DNA of 64,000 nucleotides, from the NCBI GenBank assembly GCA_902729315.2, contig LR746278.1, forward strand, positions 1,313,001 to 1,377,000, given 5' to 3'. Under the pieces are notes generated by a model that ran no database searches, was not told the origin of the DNA, and saw only the letters and a list, made by a program, of their open reading frames with translations. A program made the position numbers and the translations under genes. This document shows positions 62,767 to 64,000 of this stretch, one piece after another. Position 1 is the stretch's first letter; every line of letters begins with the position of its first letter. The stretch comes from Spirodela intermedia. Lineage: Eukaryota; Streptophyta; Magnoliopsida; Alismatales; Araceae.

Positions 62767-64000
62767 TCATGCCGGAGTGGTTGCGTTCTCCTCGCCGTTT
62801 GAGGAAGCATTGGTGGGCTTGGGAGAGTCGTTTCCTCTGACCACCCTGTGGTAGATAACCTTGAATGACTTCCCACCAAAGGGCTTGTTCAGCAGGCTCA
62901 GCGGCATTCTGAGGGTCTGTTTCCGGCGGCCTCTCCCTCTTAGGAAGATGCTGAGGCTCCCCTCGCCGTCGTTCTTCTTGGTGGTGACGCTCTGAAGCTG
63001 AGACTCACCAATCTCGCTCTTCAGTTCACCACTGGAGTCCTCCGCATTCTCAGGTTTCTTCTCAGACCCGTCGTTGGTGACCTCTGATACCACCTTGATC
63101 TCTCTCTGTGTCTCTTCCCCATCCTTGGACAACGTCGGAGGAGCTGGGTCCAAGCTTTCGATGTTGATTGGTTGCATGCTCGGCTCAATCACTGGTTCGG
63201 CGATCGGGGTGATGACCGGAGACATGATGGGGAAATCGGCGGGATGACAGGACGGCCACATTGTTCCAGGCACGAATTCCGGGACGTTTGGCGGCATATT
63301 GCATTGCCATGCGAAGTGGTTGGGGTGGAATATGTTTGTGTTCATGGGAAACAGGGTGTTGGGCACGGCTTGAGCCTGAGAATAAGAAGGGTAGGCAAAA
63401 GGCACAGGGTGGGGGACGCTAGGCGGCCGAGGAGATGTGGGATAAGGGTGTAGGGGCAATGAGCACATGGGAGATGGCGTTGGCAAGACTGTCGCAGGAG
63501 TAGGGTGAGATTGGAGAGCAACAGGCCAATGGGCTACGTTGGGAATGGCATTGCTTATGGGGAGCCTTATATTCTGGACGACTGGCCCTCGCATGACTGC
63601 AGCAGATGGGTTGAAGGGTGCAGCCGAGGCGGACAATTTTCTGTTAGTCATTTCTCTCACGTCAAAGGTGGTGGAAGGCGACTGTACCTTTGGACTGTCA
63701 GCACTGCTCGTCTCAAGAGCATCGACCCGCACGCCAGGTGAAGTAAGAATCGAATCATCTGAGTCAACTCCACCAAGTGAGGCTTCATGAGATGTCTGAA
63801 TGGTTTCGGAGCTCCTTGTAGTGGTAGCATCACCCTCAGTCTTGGCGCAGAGGTCTGATTCTCCGCCATGAACCTCATCAGGCAGGGCCGCATCCTCCAG
63901 ATTACTCCCAGCGGAAATGCCTCCAAGCGCGTCCGCTGTAGTTTCAGAAGGTGGTTGGTTGGGGATCGCTTTCGTTACCTCAACGTGGCCCTGTACTTGA
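62767..64000 (-). CDS. C-terminal part of a REC/TSS (CLU-family) protein; partial, continues past window edge
   Basis: One open frame runs from the window edge at 64000 to a TGA at 62767-62769, about 410 codons, with no stop. The frame therefore extends well above the first internal Met or GTG. The last 320 residues match the C-terminus of plant REDUCED CHLOROPLAST COVERAGE/TSS proteins: KLSASAAPFNPSAAV, a long Pro-rich stretch, PSPMCSLPLHPYPTSP, FHPNHFAWQCNMPPNVPEF, PGTMWPSCHP, and the closing RGRGRRKQTLRMPLSLLNKP and FKVIYHRVVRG. The N-terminal CLU and TPR domains lie outside the window. REC1 sets the fraction of cell volume taken by chloroplasts, and TSS affects growth. The visible N-terminal 90 residues are acidic and disordered. 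Confidence 0.88.
   Translation of the reverse strand, partial: QVQGHVEVTKAIPNQPPSETTADALGGISAGSNLEDAALPDEVHGGESDLCAKTEGDATTTRSSETIQTSHEASLGGVDSDDSILTSPGVRVDALETSSADSPKVQSPSTTFDVREMTNRKLSASAAPFNPSAAVMRGPVVQNIRLPISNAIPNVAHWPVALQSHPTPATVLPTPSPMCSLPLHPYPTSPRPPSVPHPVPFAYPSYSQAQAVPNTLFPMNTNIFHPNHFAWQCNMPPNVPEFVPGTMWPSCHPADFPIMSPVITPIAEPVIEPSMQPINIESLDPAPPTLSKDGEETQREIKVVSEVTNDGSEKKPENAEDSSGELKSEIGESQLQSVTTKKNDGEGSLSIFLRGRGRRKQTLRMPLSLLNKPFGGKSFKVIYHRVVRGNDSPKPTNASSNGEENATTPA

Noticed and set aside
63172-63453. Plus-strand frames opposite the REC/TSS-like exon
   Set aside because: Antisense shadows of a recognised coding exon.
1-64000. CRISPR arrays, rRNA, tRNA or bacterial-type operons
   Set aside because: None seen. 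Regular repeats here are microsatellites, minisatellites and LTRs, and all genes have spliceosomal introns.

Overview
The window is nuclear chromosomal DNA of a flowering plant. It carries twelve spliced protein genes with GT-AG introns, all from land-plant families (BZR1, CAD1/NSL1 MACPF, B-box, HEI10, fused DEP1, CCT, UIEF, REC/TSS). Between them lie decayed LTR retrotransposons and many GA/CT microsatellites. GC-rich first and last exons inside AT-rich flanks would fit a monocot or an early-diverging angiosperm, but the sequence alone does not settle the species. Exon chains were built by hand from reading frames, splice sites and remembered family sequences. In every multi-exon gene the exon lengths and phases close exactly.

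Layout. 90-1939 (+) BZR1/BES1-type brassinosteroid transcription factor. 3265-9344 (+) MACPF protein of the CAD1/NSL1 type. 10068-16544 (-) protein phosphatase 5 with TPR repeats, including a GC-AG intron. 18278-20425 (-) double B-box factor LZF1/BBX22. 22564-24385 (+) meiotic crossover factor HEI10, which shares a G-box-rich 2.1 kb divergent promoter region with BBX22. 24386-34747 is an AT-rich desert with a decayed Ty3/gypsy relic and tandem repeats. 34748-40205 (-) DEP1, the bifunctional methionine-salvage enzyme. 40858-43821 (-) S4-domain (YlmH-like) RNA-binding protein, probably plastid-targeted. 44205-44954 (-) small bHLH factor with an ACT-like C-terminus. 44955-49995 is mostly repeats: a GA minisatellite split by a 1.78 kb solo LTR with a perfect 5-bp target-site duplication. 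49996-51263 (+) CCT-motif protein of the FITNESS type. 51661-54190 (-) UAP56-interacting export factor, with a 5' UTR exon near 55843. 56345-61902 a complete but heavily mutated Ty3/gypsy element that landed in a CT tract. 62767-64000 (-) the C-terminal part of a REC/TSS (CLU-family) protein that runs off the window.

The genes do not form one pathway. They are housekeeping and regulatory genes typical of plant euchromatin: hormone and light signalling, immunity-related cell-death control, phosphatase, meiosis, methionine salvage, RNA binding and mRNA export. I found no CRISPR, tRNA, rRNA or convincingly new multi-gene system. The observations most worth following up are the G-box-rich BBX22/HEI10 intergenic region, the clean solo LTR, the GC-AG intron, the inverted/direct duplication inside a PP5 intron, the choice of three in-phase acceptors for the last HEI10 exon, and the loss of the 14-3-3 arginine in the BZR1 homologue.
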